A stretch of 64,000 bases of DNA from Heliocidaris erythrogramma (GCA_025617745.1 CM046853.1:3592873-3656872), one strand, 5' to 3'. Positions 11,101-24,600 are shown, counted from the first letter of the stretch. Numbers and translations: made by a program. The notes: a model not told the origin generated them from the letters alone.

Positions 11101-14100
11101 AACTAGAGCAACTTCTATTTTTATTTCTTCTGCATAAGATGTTGTTGTTACTTATTTGCTCAGAACATACATGAAGATACAGAAGGGGCATTCACATACA
11201 GAGCAAATAGTGACATTTAGATATTGATTTTTTAATCGAGAATTAAATCTCACTTTTTTCATGCATGTGAATATTGAGATTCTGATTGCAATCAAGATCT
11301 CAATATTATAGGGCCGAGCATTGTGCTTTTGAACAAAGTGAGATTTGAATATTAATATTTTATCCCTGACATTGCACCATGTGAGAAAGAAAAAAAGAAA
11401 GAAAATACAATATCATAATGATTTACAGAAAAGAAAGAGAAGAGGATAGATAGAAATAAACAAAGAAATACATAAGGCAAAAGAAGAGGATAGAAAGAAA
11501 AAGAAAGAAATACAAAAGCAAGGATAGAAAGAAAGAAATGACAAAAGGAGAAGAAGAAAAAAGGGTAAAAAGGAAGTTCACAGAGAAAAATACAAATTAG
11601 AACATTGGTTTAAGAAGGCTGCTGTTGAGAGTGGAGACTGCTGCACTTGGTGGATAGCATTGTGAGTGAGATTTGAATTGTGAACAAAATCTTACTTTTG
11701 TGTGTGTGAATGCACCTACACAGTGAATCAAACATCAAATGTGATGCATCTCTTAAGGATACAGCGTGCCTCGTGAGAGTGATAAACATGTTTTTCTTTT
11801 GCTGTCACTGCTTAATCTCCCTTTCTCCCCCATGTTTACGCATTTTCTGTCTACCGCCTCTTCTCTCTCTCTCTCTCTCTAGGTGTTTGTCTATCTTTGC
11901 CAATCTGTGCCTACATGTCTCTCTATGACTTGAAAATGGCTGAGAAAATTGTGAGGAATGAAAAATGTCTATCACAGTTCATTATAAAGGTAATCAATGT
12001 ATGTAACATGGGTCCTGAGGGTGTGCCACTATACCATATTATATGAGAAATTTATGATCACAGTCATAATTAAAGAGTCATAATACGTCATGCACAGTGT
12101 GCTCCTCATTATATACATGAAAACAACTTCTAGAAAGCAATCAGTCTGAAATTTACTGGAGCCATGAACAGGAAATCCTGCCTAGAAATTTGAAAACTGA
12201 ACTACAGAATATTTCGGCTAGGAATGGCTTTTTATTTTTTCCTTTAAAAAGAAATATGCACATGCACTTTGCTTTTTCCTTTCTCATAAAATGTAGTTTA
12301 TGCTACATTTACAGTATAGCAAATAGGAGAAAACATTTGAATCTGACCTACGAGAGTTCATTCATTATCATGATTTCTATGAAACTGTGAAACACAGATG
12401 TAGATTCACCAGGAATCACAGATAAAGAAAATGAAGTCAAAATTACATGAGAGCCATTTCATATTCAATCACTAATCCATTTGTATGAAAATAAAAATCA
12501 GAGCTATCAGCTTTTCATTAAAATCAAATTGATCTGAGAAATTGACAGCTTTTTTTTTGGGGGGGGGGGATGAGCAGTGCATTAATAATAATACCGTACA
12601 AACAATGTAGGCTCTCGTAACAAAATTGGAAGACTAAAGTTTCTTATATTTGCTGAGTTTGATTGGAAAGCAGTCGTCTGGTCAGATTTAAAACAGCATC
12701 TACAACATGTAGTAACTGGTATTGAAAGTGTGCATTTCCATACATGTGACCTGGCTATGTGCCACCACCCAATGGCATACCAATCATCAGGTGTGAAACC
12801 AGGATAAATTTCAAGTACACACCCACACAAAGAACTCAAAATCAATACTGACAACACTATAATAATAGATAGTACAAATGTAATGTACATGCTAATATGG
12901 GTTCAAATTTGCTAGCTCACATCTTGTTCAAATGCTACATATTTTCTTAAATATTGATCTAAATTCCCCCCCCCCCCCAAACCTGCTTTTTGCTAAATCT
13001 ATGCCATTAAAGTTACAATCAGATATATACACTGTATACTAAAAAAAAAATAATTAAGTGGCAAGAGTCAGATTTTGAGTATGGGTTCTCCATTTGATTG
13101 GCAAATGGGTCATAAAGTAATCCATGATCATTTGCAGGTAAATATTTTTATTCCTACAAATATGCTAGAAATTAAAAAAAAAAGTATTCATGTATTTTTT
13201 AAAGTATTTAAATGTACATGTACACCGAGTTTCAATCACATGTTGGGGAAAACAATTAAAGTTCTCATACTGAATTTCAAGATATTGGATTTAAGTTTCA
13301 TATCATTTCTGGATTTAAGTTTCATATCATTTCCATGGTCCTAAACTAAGTACATTCTGTCATATACATGTATCTAAAAAACAATTTGTTATAGTGTCTT
13401 AGTTTCAAAAGCTCTCATTGTATTTGTTAGGATCTGATGAGATGCACATTGACAACAGAGAAGTATTCAGTTTTAGTAGACACTGATTAACAATGTGGAT
13501 GTAGACTCTTGTAGAGAATTTCATATGGGTTTTCTATCTAGTCTGTCTTGTTAGGAAAGACCCTCATAGCAAAGAAAAATATAACCTAAACATAATAATT
13601 TTTTTAAAAACCAGGAATTTACAAAATAAACAAGAATTTTTTTTCTGTCACTTCACATTTAATGTTCTGCTCATTCATTCATTCATTCATGTCGATATCA
13701 ACAAACTCTCTTATGCTTCTGTTATTATCAAATCAACAGACTCTAATGATAGATGGCTTGTGACTGCCAACAATTCAATCTACTGCAACAAGGGTAAATA
13801 TGTAAATCTTCTGCTTGCTTGATGCCATTTCTTCGGCTTAATGGCATAATAATCCAGCCTGAAAACTGAAATTGTTTTGGCACTATCCAGGAAAATCCAT
13901 CTTCATTTAGTCTCTACATCAAGACAATGTTTACATTTTGTCATCTTCTCTTCTAGCTGTTGCAATTTTTGTAAGGGCGGGTCAACTGATTCTTATTTTG
14001 TACTTTCTTAAAGGCTATCTTGTTTTATCGAAGCCTTAATCACACATTTATCTTAATGAATGCCCTTTTTTATGTAATGTTATTATCTGTGAATCAAATG

Positions 14101-17100
14101 TAAAGTCTGGTATTAAGGATAAAACATAATCCATTACAGCACCATAAAGTGTGCATTAGAAAGGCTAGGGTATGGACTGAATAAAGATAATACCTGATGT
14201 ATTTTGAACATGAACTGACACTCTGGATGTGTTCAAAGAAATACATGTCAAAATTGTTTTTGTCTATTGACTATTAATTTATGCTTAATGGAATATTATA
14301 CTTATCATTGACATGGTAATAGCATTTTCAACTTTTTTTATAAAAAGAAAATTAACCAATGGGGGAATTTGGTGTAAAGGGGAATTTGTTGATTCGCCAT
14401 AACATTTTGGGCACTAATTTTCCCCTTTCCATAGGGGTAGGAATTATTCTATCTATACAAGCGTAGAGGGTGCCAAAGTACTTATATTGCTACAAAAGTT
14501 TAATTCGGTAGGGAGAACTAATTTTCGTATAATAGAACATGAAAATCTTTATGTATAACTCTGTGGGACCTACAAATGTAACGTCTGAGGTTGGACTTTA
14601 ATAGGGCAAAGCGAGTTTTCTTGATTAGTTTGGGGATTTACTAAAAATACCTTATCGTACACAAAGGCAGTTCTTATACAATTCTTTTTGCCATAAATCC
14701 AAATTTAATCAAATTAATTCTAAACATACAGTACATTTAACATTTTAATTGCACTAATTCTCCCTAACGTCAGTTCGCTCTGATATAATAGAAAAAAGAA
14801 AATTTTCACTGTTGTTGATATGAAGTACATCTAGTTTGTAATCTGAGAGAATGATAGAAAGGAATAGAATGAGCAATTCTGTCATGCATTATTCCAAGTA
14901 TTGGTCACAAACCTGGTTGGAACAGGGCATGTTCTATGACATCCAATACCATTGCTATCTAGATAATGGGTCACGATTCAAGACATTCAGTTGCAATGTC
15001 CTAGATAGCGAAAGCCTCCCTTCATCTCATCAACTAAGTGATGAACATATTGGAGCACTAAATTCAAGCTGAATGTTTTATGCAGAATGCTATTTTCTTT
15101 TTTAATAAACCATGCATTTCTCTCCATCTACATGTAATGTACATTTATGTACATGATGGGAACACGTGTGTGAGTAATCCTCTCTGTATTTATACATTTT
15201 CACGGGATATGATGCAAAATTAGCTCAAAGTTTTACACACATTATGAAAACAGAGAAAAAAATTCTCCAAAATAATGATGAAAAAGAATGATACAAAATG
15301 TGGAGGTATTGTAGTCTATTTGATAACTTGTCAGACTGTGGATCACAATGTACCCCCTCTAATGGAACTAACATCCTTTAGCACAACATTTACCAACAAA
15401 TGCCGTACTTTACAGAGGTGAGGTTTAAAAGGGCACAGGTAGGTAAATATTCCTTGCATGTTCAAGAGACTCATTAAAGTCATCTAGATAAAGCCAGAGT
15501 AATACATTCATGCAACTACTTGTATTGATGTTACATGTATGTAAATACATCTCTTAACACAATAAAACTTTGCAAGACATGTCATATCTAGCGAATCTTT
15601 ACCAGAGGACAACTTAATGATTCAATCATATACTAGCTAGAAGACATACCTTGTTTGGGTAGAGGATATGATATGTCAAAGAATGTCTCATAGAAAGGAA
15701 TAGTCTTTTTGACAACTTCAAGAGCTACGTCTGCTTGGCTGATCTGATCAACAGGGGCATACATGGCAACCTACAAAAACAACAACAGAAGCACTATTAA
15801 CATTATTACAAAATGTACCACATATTTTGATATATTTTATTCCACTCTTATTCTTGTTAAGTTCTCATGCGTTATACTCATGTTTTTTCTGCGTACTGTC
15901 TGAATAAGGGGGGGGGGGGGGGGGGGGGGGGTGGAGAGAAATGATGACATGAGGGGTCATATCCTAAATAAGGACCAGTGGAAGTCTTATTGATTTGCCC
16001 CCTGTGGTCACAATCCATCAATATAAAAGAGATTGCTTTCTGTACACAAGGTTTTGGGTCTGATTCACTTCACTTCAAGAGTTGCAGCTGTATTAACACA
16101 GACACCATTATATTATCATCTGCTTTGTTTTGTTTGTTGCAAACAATTAACAGTTTTGACTGGATGATTTAAAGCAATAATTAGCATCATGTGTCAAAAT
16201 AAATATTATGAACAATTGTATGAGCAAATACATGTACACTGAGATTTTTTTTACAAATGAACCCCCCCCCCCCCCCCCAGTTTGACAAACTTCAAGTGAA
16301 ATAAGTAAAACAAAAAAACATCAATAAACTACTATGGTATCTAAGACTTGTACTCAAATTGGTGCAAAAATAGAATTCATTCAATATCCACACCTTACTG
16401 CTATATAGTATTCAGTATAGATCTATGTTGGATAATTCAAGTGGCTGCTTTTGAGAAAAGAGAGTCTAAATGGGTGAATTCATAATAAAAATTGCTACAC
16501 TACTGTGGCATCCATACTGGTGAGATAGAAAAACCCATTACTACATTAACAATCATGTGTAAAGTACTTCAGGTATTATGAGACCACAGGCACTACACTC
16601 CTCCATGATGCAACGTACATGTAATGTAGGATTAAGTCCAGGGAATTATTTCTTGGTCCATTGGGCAAACATCTGACCAAGAGGGTTGCACTCTCTGACT
16701 CTATCTCATTATCTTCTCTTACTCTATCTTCTTAATTGTGTATCTTCTCATCCCCCTAAAAGAGAGAAGCTTCTTGTTTACATGTACATTTCATCATAAA
16801 ATTCATAAACTGGGTAGAATGAATTAAAAACAGATGTGACTTCTGTGGAAAACAAATAACAAAACAGGATGAAGAAGATTCATTAGACAAGATGAAAAGA
16901 CTCCTGGTGCAAGGAAAATCTTTAGTTTTTCATCCCTTTTCATTCCAATCAGCTTATTCTCATAAAGATTCTAACATATCTATTCATAACAATATTGCTT
17001 TATTTTACATGCTTACCTTGGTCCCATTGGCGGTGACATCATGAATACTTGTGAAATCACAAACAACAAAGGCTACAAGATAAGTACTCATAGGAACAGT

Positions 17101-20100
17101 GGTTTGGTATGTATCCAGGAGGAAAGTCTGCTGATATGTTTCATTCTTGGTTATAGCTGGCATGTTGAACAGTGTGATATGATCCTCATCATGGACTATC
17201 TTCATTGAGAACTTGGCTTTCATTGATGGCTCATCAAAACATGGGAATGCCATGCGAGCTGAGGTTGCTTCAAATTGTGTAGAAGCCATTGTTCTGAAAA
17301 TATATCAATATTGATTATGCTTAACATATTTCTTATGAAGCATTAACTGCATAATGACTTTTTTTTCAAAAATTGCAAAATGGATTATGCAATAATTCTA
17401 ATTGATTTCAAAATTTCAGGTACCATACCTTGTTCATATCTCACAAGATACTGGCTGAATGTATTTATAAGAAGTTAATTGTCACATGAAGTGCCATCAT
17501 ATTAAGAATCAACAATCACACAAGAATTGAAAACATAAATACCATCATGGAGAAATACCTACATGCGTAATTTCAAAATTCATTAAGCATCAACAAGACA
17601 GGTAGTGATCTTAAAACCTCACGACTTAAAGGGGGAGTCCAACCTGGTATTCAATTGATTTGAATACATGTAAATGAGTATATATTGAGAGAAACAGATT
17701 AGTGAAGGTTTGAGCAAATAAGGAAGTTATGATTTTTAAAGTTGTAATCAATCAAACACAAATTGTCATTGGTGACTTATCTTGCAAGCTCCTCTCCCAT
17801 TTGCTCTATATAGAAAATTTCATAAATTAGTTGCCAATGAAAGAATGAAAGGATGTGTGCAATGATTATATCAATGTTGCCTGTATGATTAAATATTCTC
17901 TTTAGAAAAAGTAGACATTTACAATATTTTTTAGTACAGGGCAAATGGGAAAGGACCTTGCGAGATATGTCACAGAGTTGCAAATTTGTGTTGGAATGAT
18001 TACAACTTCAAAAATTCATAACTTTCTTATTTCTTATCAGATTTTGCTCAAGCTTTCAACGATCCTTTAATTTTTCTCCTTCTTTTAAAAACCAACTTGA
18101 AATCAGGGTAGACTATCCCTTAATAATTTGCCACAAATTACTTATGTATCCAAATCTTTGCTATCTACATGTATTTTTCAATTCAGTAAATTATTCACTT
18201 TTGGATCTTATATCTAATTACTTGGGATAAATTTATTTATCTACAAAGAAATACTTGTGCAAAATTAGAAAGGAAAGACAAATATTAAAATAAAAGCAAT
18301 AAAAAGTAAATGATAATACAATGTGGTGTTTGTTCAGCCTGCTGTTTATTTGATACCCTCACATATCTCCACCTTCCTCTCATTATGTAAATGAGTCTAT
18401 TAGATAGCAAACCGAGTGACTGTGCGGTTAAGATACGGGTTGATAGACAACCGATGCTTTGGGGATGATTGTCCCAGATACAAAACCACTATTTGATACT
18501 GTGAGATTGATTTGTTTTTCTCATGCACACAAATTATTCAAATACATGTAGTGCTCTATTTCCTTTATTGTACATGTCAACGGGAAAAACAGCATGTTTT
18601 CCATAAAGCTAGTGAGGGACCAGAACTATATACTGTTCATGGAATTATTTCATCTTGAAAAAGTGAAATAAAAAATCAATTATCATTTTTTTCAATTCTG
18701 GGTAGGTGGCCTACCATAATAATTTTGTTATGGATCCAAGCCAAATATTGGTGGTCTGAATGAATGCATCAGACCAGGCCATGCTAGTTTGGAGGGTTCT
18801 GAGTGACAATTTGGGATCTGCATCATGTAAGCAGACCCCATTAGTATCAAGCACTAGACACGTACCTTACGCATGACATCGTAAGTAGCATTCTGCATCC
18901 ATATGTATATCCCAAATTACAATTCTGTGATAATGACAAAACTACAACATTGTGTACTTTTTACTCTAATGAATTCCATTAACATTTCCAGACAGTAGTA
19001 ACGTTCTTGTATTCTATGTATTCTATGTACAGCTAAAATATAATCATATTTTCCTACCGGGTAATAACAATTTCATATAATTTACAAGGCCTGGCAAACA
19101 TAATGACTATCCAACTGAAATGCCTTACACTGTAGGGCTTGATGGCATTAAAATTCAATTGAGCAAGGAAGGCAGTTTTCTACCTTCCCAAGCCCCTGGG
19201 CTAGCTCTCAAGATGTGAGTGTCTGATGAAAGCACAAAATGGATGCTGATTCATAAATGAGTCAAGCTCCTCTTCATACACTGCCTTCAATTTTTGAGCA
19301 ATGTCGCAAGTGTTCTTACTCTGCGTGAAAAATATGCTTTGCAAATATTTATCAATAATAGCATTCATACTATAGCAAAACTATGATTTTAGTATGCTTT
19401 GCATACATTTAATATTAATAATAATAATAATAATAGACATTTATAACGCGCCATCTATCTAGGTAACCTATTCCGAGGCGCGGAAGTACTACTATTACCC
19501 TGGCTTTAGCCGAGCTGCCCTAAGGCGCTAAAAGCATTCAAGGAATAAATTCCTACCAGGTACCCGTTTACTACACCTGGGTGGAGAGTGGCAAATGTAG
19601 ATTAATATCTTGCCAAAGGACATTAGTGCCGCGGCGGGACTTGAACCGCGAACCATGTGATCCACAGTCCCGAGACGTATCCACTAGACCACGACACCTT
19701 TTCATGCTCTCCATACAAAATAGCCACACAAAAAAGTAAAGCCAAACAGAGTTTAATAATTGAGTGTTCAGCATATTGAACTTATACATGTGAATGCCCC
19801 CACCCCCTTTACCTGTTTATAAGTTTGCATAATTAACTAGCATTCACAAGTGGTCAGAAAAAAGTGATAATATTCAGTGCACCAGGTGCCCCATAAAACT
19901 AAGTTTAGTAACTGATCAGACAATCAATCAATCGCTGGTACTAATGATATTTTGCAATCAGTTGCATATTATACAGTCACATAGCGATCAATCACAAGAT
20001 AGCAGTCAATGGCTAATTTTTTGTGTATTACAGGCCCCTGGATATTCTCCTTACATGTACAGTACATTGTACAATTTTCAACCATCAGAATTTTTTTAAA

Positions 20101-23100
20101 GATATGTAAATTCAATGAATGGATGCGTGCTTGTAACTCAAATATAATGGATCTCCCCCTCTTTTTTTTTTTTAACCCATACTTGCATATATTTTTTAGT
20201 TCACAAATATTTAGAAAAGGTGGCATGAGCAAATTGTTTTTAAAATCATATTTGGTTTGCTTGAAACCCGTTTTATCCTTTTCCCGTGCCATGCATATTC
20301 AGTTGTATTTACCTGGTTTCAAAATTTTCTAGTTTCCTATAAAATATTCACTTCTTGCACTAAATTATGGATTCTCTAAATCTACTTCTGGCAGGAAATT
20401 AGCAATTTCATGCACAATACTAACAATATTGGTCAATTACATTTCATTTTTGTTAAATTTATCATATCAAGAATGACAATCAAAGAGTGCATTCTTCTAA
20501 GCGCACAATGTTTTGACATTTATAAGACGGCAGCAAGGAAATCATTATCCCATTAAATCTTGAATGCCTACTAAAAAAATGGCATGTATTAACTGCATGA
20601 ACACTGTACATTGTATGCACTGATAACCTTAATTGATATCACGATCTGCATTAATGAATATGAGAAGTCATAATGTGTTTAATGTACTGCTTTTCATTAA
20701 TATGAAAAAAAAATTACATTTCAAAACTACCCCGAGGCTAGACATTCTCTAATGTTAAAAGTGAATGTGGTGCTTCCTTGGTTATTGTGAGGCACACATA
20801 GCATTTATCTCCTATCTGTATGGTAGTATCTTGAGTTGTTTAATTTCATTATTTCATCAGGAAATCTATAAAAACTTTAAGACAATTCCCCAAGAGATTC
20901 TTTGGTATCAATATAAAGAATGAATTCAAAAAGTATATTTCAGTTTCACAACTCCTCAATAATTTGCTACAAACTACTTTTGTACAGAATCTTTGCTATC
21001 TTACATGTAGTTTTCAATTCAATAAATTATTAACTTTGGAATCTTTAATATTTAATGAATATGTAGATTTTTTTTTTAACATGAACGTGTAGATCTAGGT
21101 TTCAAAATAAGGCCTCGGGTCTATTCTTGACCTTGTTTCTCTCTAAAGTGTCCACTTTGTCACTTGTTTGTTGGGTGCAGGTGTTTCCATTGTGATTGAT
21201 GAATCTATATTCTATCGCATAAATGGAGACCTGAAATCTAACATATGTTGTCAAAGTAAAAGATGTTATTCGTTTGCACAGGAAATTACCACGAGCCATC
21301 CAGTCAAATCATATCGATTGATTGTTGTGTTGTCTCCAGACATGATGAAAATGCCACAACTACAATACCATTCCATGCCCAGTGCAGGATCAAAAACGAC
21401 ATCAATCTCTACGTACATGCACAGTGTACAACTGTACATGTACTAATACACATGCATGATATCTGTCCTCTACATCCTCACAGTACCATACTGTCATTAA
21501 TGACAAATACAATTAGAACAAACTGTACAGTGTGTTTGAAAGTCGATGATACAACAAGGTAGCACGAGAGGAGAACAAAATTAGAGGTTCCACTGTCATT
21601 GATGGATGTAGGTCAATGAACAACAAATCATTATTAAGAGGAATGACACCTACAAATAACCCTATCAAAACATCCATTCTCAAAATTCAAAGATTCAACT
21701 ACAAGATCTCTCCTTAAAATATACCTATTGCAGACTGCAAATGTGCATGCACTAAAGCCCTCAAGTGAAACTTACATGTACCTAGCACACATTTTATGAC
21801 TATACATACTGCATTTAAATTAACTACATGAATACATGTAACTCCACTGAGTATCAATTACTCATCAATACTCAAAACTAGTCATCATAGCCGTCATCAT
21901 AGGTACCCATGCATGCCACATACATGTATGCACTCGCATTTCTGAGTCTCTCGAAACAAGGCTACAACATGGAAAAATGTTCTTTCACGATTATAACATT
22001 ATATTACCCCTGTAACGGTAGAGTATTATGAATCACAAGGGACATGGTTTTAACAGCACTACAACTAACATCCTTTGGCAATACATTAATCTACTCTCAA
22101 CCACGGTGAGGTAAATGGGTACCTTATAGGAAGAAATTCCTTGAATACTTGCTGAGTGCCTTATCATGGATGCTCGGGTAAAAGCAGGGCATACTATATA
22201 ACGCGCAGTACAGAGCTTTATGTATTACCGTTTTTGTCGTTTGCATTATTTTTATGATTATTGTTATTATTATTAATATCGTTATCATTATTAATTTTGT
22301 TGATACATCAATTTATAATTGAACAAAAAAGGAACAGAGGGAAAACAAATCACATTTTGACAATAGAAGAAAATACACAACACAAAGACAACAGGTTATA
22401 AGTTAAAGCTAAGGACTTGACCAAATTAATGGTCCATGCAGAGCAGTAAGCATAAAAAATAACAACAACTAAATAGTTCCACCATCAATCATAAAAGTAA
22501 ATTTTACAGTTCGGCTTTTACAAATTCTAACTGGTAAAATAAAATACTACTATGCTTTAATCCAATCGTTGAGTTTTTGAATAACAATAAAGGCTTTGGA
22601 TATAAATTGAACAAAGGAAACTTCATCACTGCCCTATTTGCTGATGATTTTTGTTCAATTACAGGAAATAAAAGGTCACATCAGTGTCTCGTAAATTACA
22701 TACCAGTTCTTGGGAATGAAATTGAAACCAACAAAATGCAATTCACTATCAATAGTAGGAGGTTCCCCCCACCGAAGTCACGTTTAGCCTAGACGGGGTC
22801 GATTTATCGGCCTGGAACAAGATGATAAATTAAATTCCCTACATGCTGTCAGGACATGGGGTGGATTTTGAACTTTTTCTTTGAAGAATAGATTTTACAT
22901 CTTTTGGTTTAATTGGGTTCCTATTGAAGTGCGATGTTGGTGGAGTAGGCTGTCATTTCCAAGATACATCCTGGGAATATATTCTCTGCCAAGGTGGACT
23001 AAGTCGGGTGTAGACGTTTCTTCAGCTTCCTTGCCTAATCCATCTCTTTCGGCTCACAACAGTTGAATTGTTTACAGTTCACATAACTTGGTTCGATATG

Positions 23101-24575
23101 GAGGATGCATTTGGTTCTGTTCCGCATGATTTAATTGAGTTCACACTGTTACATTATGATATTCCACAACCTATACGCAATTGCATTCAGAACTTGTACT
23201 CTTCTCTAACTGGATGTGTATCGACTGACGAATTGACTTCGCAACCATTCAAGTTTAAGAAGGGAATTTTTCAAGGTAATCCACTTTCCCTCCTTAAATT
23301 TATTATTATTATCATCATTATTATTAGATGTACATTAACAAAAATTTAATATCAAAGATCTTAGCTGAAACTTGATTAGCTAGATTGGCTAGCCAATGAA
23401 TTAGATCTCTGTCACACCAATGTGATGACTGTTTATATTTGATCTGATTGAACTTGATCCTATTTTTCAAATAGGCTTATCTTCTCATTCATTCATTTAT
23501 TCATTTTTTTTCCTGTCACTACTCTAATGATAGAGTTATCAGAATAGATAAAAACATAAAAAGTTCATCAACTTGTAATAATGTACGTTATCGTATTGGT
23601 CCCAGGCTACAGAAAATGATTTTTTTGTGAGAAAAAAAAATCTCTGGTAAAGCAGTAAGCCCCCCCCCCCCCCCAAAAAATAAAATAAAAAGGGTTCTCA
23701 AATTTTTTAGGAGAACTTTCAGTTAAAGAATCTCTTGCAAAGAAAATGGGTTTTAAAATTATGTCATGGCTTAGATCCCATACTTACACTGGACTACCAT
23801 CCTTTTTATATGAGCTCCTGTAGAACCCGGCCAGACCATCTGCTAGAGTGTAGTTGAACGTCAAATTCAGGATGCAGTGGACATCACTGCTAACTGGTTT
23901 CTGAAAATGAACAGATATCTGCTGGTGTTTCTTGTAGATTAGGAGCTTCTCTACAGCAACAGATCTCTCTGGTTGATCAACCAGCCCTACCGAGTCAGGC
24001 TTGATGATATCCATGTCTTTGGCATGCAGGATAATGAAGGACACCTCCGCTGTTGTGTTAAAGTGAATGGAAACATTTCCCTGTACTTCAAATGTTGTCA
24101 GGTTGGGATGTAAGAAGATCTCATATTCAAAGGGCTTAGCAGACGAAGGGAGCCGAATTTGATCCCATGGAAAGGGTTCTCCATTTGTTGCAGTCGCTTG
24201 CGTGGGAGCCACTGTAGTTGGTGGTGCCTTTTCCTTTGATGTAGAAGCTGATACTGTGGTAGGTAGCTCTGTTGGAGAGTTAGTTGTTGCTTTGCTTTCT
24301 TGGGCATCATTATGGCACTTGACACCATGTTTGTCCAGTTCATAGATTGTAAGAGATGCTATAAGAAACATTACCAGCAGCATGATAACCAGTACTGCAA
24401 TCACTTTGTTCTTTGTACAGTTTGTGCTTGGGAGTCGCACCCGTGATTTAGTCCTAGCTCTAGAGGGCTCAATCTGTACCTCCACCTCTTCCCGTGGCTT
24501 GAATCCATCTGGCTGGGAATCCAGATCAAACTGATCACTAACATCATCGTTCTGCAGCTGTCTGTACGACGTCAT
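8030..24575 (-). CDS. M1 zinc aminopeptidase, type II membrane ectoenzyme (5' half)
   Basis: The joined coding exons are 24575-23788, 17293-17017, 15770-15650, 10224-10070 and 8143-8030: 1455 nt, 485 codons, with every junction in phase. Residues 1-57 form an acidic cytoplasmic tail, about 58-78 a transmembrane signal anchor, and about 91-132 a Ser/Thr/Pro-rich stalk. The M1 N-terminal domain follows, with several N-glycosylation sequons. GAMEN is at 406-410, HELAH at 442-446, and the third zinc ligand Glu465 lies 18 residues after HELAH. M1 ectopeptidases of this class remove N-terminal residues from peptides outside the cell. Family members run about 950 residues, so roughly half is missing beyond 8030. 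Substrate preference (neutral or acidic) cannot be read from what is present. Confidence 0.93.
8563..9322. repeat. Tandem-repeat-bearing dispersed element with DR1 words (copy 1)
   Basis: Diverged units of about 130-150 bp, each with a block like TGACCTTTGACCTAC, then TATGGTGATACATACT and TTGAAGTTCATATCT. It opens near TATGCCTCCACCTAAATTC and closes with a short CCACC-TTCG-GGTGG hairpin at about 9296-9310. Related copies are at 36830-37680 and 44187-45010. Perfect TGACCTTTGACCT words lie at 8701-8713 and 8831-8843. It sits in intron 4 of the aminopeptidase gene. Confidence 0.75.
10070..10224 (-). CDS. M1 aminopeptidase exon 4 (GAMEN and HELAH)
   Basis: A 155-nt exon with acceptor ATATTTGTAG and donor CATCAG|GTATTG. 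Its first two bases complete an Asp codon begun in exon 3. It encodes the substrate-binding [12 protein letters not shown] and the zinc motif HELAH, so it holds most of the catalytic centre. It ends in phase 0 and joins exon 5 without loss. Confidence 0.95.
10419..10593. mobile_element. Small TIR element (MITE)
   Basis: Ends are TACAGTGAAACCT on the left and the inverse of TACAGTCAAACCT on the right. Internal copies of GGTCTTTATAGACAGG in both orientations make it a foldback. TA at the borders would fit a Tc1/mariner-type target. The same terminal sequence bounds an element at 37843-38027. Confidence 0.65.
10766..11044. repeat. Foldback with 58-bp arms enclosing a tRNA-like sequence
   Basis: The left arm (about 10768-10828) and right arm (about 10987-11043) are near-perfect inverted repeats, both containing CTGTAATGAAAATCACAAGT on their own strands. 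The tRNA-like sequence at 10909-10980 lies in the loop. The whole thing sits in intron 3 of the aminopeptidase gene. It looks like a non-autonomous element; no target-site duplication was identified. Confidence 0.7.
10909..10980 (+). other. tRNA-like sequence, probably not a functional tRNA
   Basis: A 72-nt segment with a perfect 7-bp acceptor stem (GAACCAG/CTGGTTC), a D-arm with GCC/GGC pairing and a 5-bp anticodon stem (ACTGC/GCAGT) around the loop CCGGCAA, giving anticodon GGC (Ala). The B box GGTTCGAATCC is perfect, and a T6 Pol III terminator follows at 10984. Against function, position 33 is C rather than U and the T-stem pairs poorly. A tRNA-derived repeat head is the likeliest reading. 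Confidence 0.5.
11045..15307. other. Intron 3, no gene seen
   Basis: AT-rich intron with simple repeats: GAAA-rich 11390-11560, a CT run 11860-11880, G-run near 12557, C-run near 12967 and an ATTC run near 13675. I find no splice-bounded coding exon here. The short ORFs, for example 12582-12890 and 14851-15072, match nothing I recognise. Confidence 0.5.
15308..15540 (+). repeat. Diverged tRNA-derived SINE
   Basis: Same layout as the SINE at 2671-2953 in the opposite orientation: a tRNA-like GTCTATTTGATAAC...GACTGTGGATCAC head, an ACTAACATCCTTTAGCA block, a GAGGTTTAAAAGGGCACAGGT block and an AAGCCAGAGTAATAC block. Strongly diverged and inactive. Confidence 0.6.
15650..15770 (-). CDS. M1 aminopeptidase exon 3
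   Basis: A 121-nt exon with acceptor GTTTTTGTAG and donor AACAAG|GTATGTC. It encodes [20 protein letters not shown] through ISYPLPKQ, the stretch before the catalytic domain that is conserved across M1 ectopeptidases. It starts in phase 0 and ends after one base of the Asp codon finished by exon 4. Confidence 0.93.
17017..17293 (-). CDS. M1 aminopeptidase exon 2
   Basis: A 277-nt exon with acceptor TTTTCAG and donor AAG|GTAAGC. Its first base completes the Val codon split from exon 1, giving [16 protein letters not shown], the expected M1 continuity. It contains [17 protein letters not shown] and ends ANGTK in phase 0 before exon 3. The surrounding introns are about 6.5 kb (upstream) and 1.2 kb (downstream). 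Confidence 0.95.
19415..19701 (-). repeat. tRNA-derived SINE with ATT tail (duplicate)
   Basis: Second copy of the SINE at 2671-2953, one ATA triplet longer in its tail. The B-box region differs by one base (ACTTGAACCGCG here, ACTTGAACTGCG there). Confidence 0.8.
22026..22290 (+). repeat. Degraded SINE copy (duplicate)
   Basis: Counterpart of 5299-5560, with a short deletion after GACATGGTT and a three-base insertion near 22151. Confidence 0.55.
22577..23349 (+). pseudogene. Non-LTR RT fragments (duplicate)
   Basis: Counterpart of 5850-6622, with FADD at about 22637-22648 and the palm pieces at 23068-23349. Translations are identical to the first copy, so the rearranged order predates the divergence of the two copies. 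Confidence 0.75.
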
Positions 24576-24600
24576 TGTGAATGCTTGCCACCCACGGTAT
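23788..24600 (-). CDS. M1 aminopeptidase exon 1 (coding)
   Basis: The exon begins at 24600 after a strong acceptor with a pyrimidine tract (TTTTTAACTGTCCTCAG), so an untranslated first exon must lie upstream. The start is taken at ATG 24575-24573 (MTSYRQLQ), because the upstream in-frame Met lies beyond the acceptor, in the intron. It encodes the cytoplasmic tail, the membrane anchor ([19 protein letters not shown]), the Thr-rich stalk and the first part of the M1 N-domain ending [15 protein letters not shown]. The donor is CCAGT|GTAAGTA, phase 2. Confidence 0.93.

Larger units (their letters stand above)
16718..23431. repeat. Copy 2 of the 6.7 kb near-identical duplication
   Basis: Partner of 1-6704. 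It lies within continuous contig sequence that carries the rest of the aminopeptidase gene, so this copy is taken as the reference one. Similarity with copy 1 is lost at 23431 only because copy 1 runs into the N gap. Confidence 0.95.
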
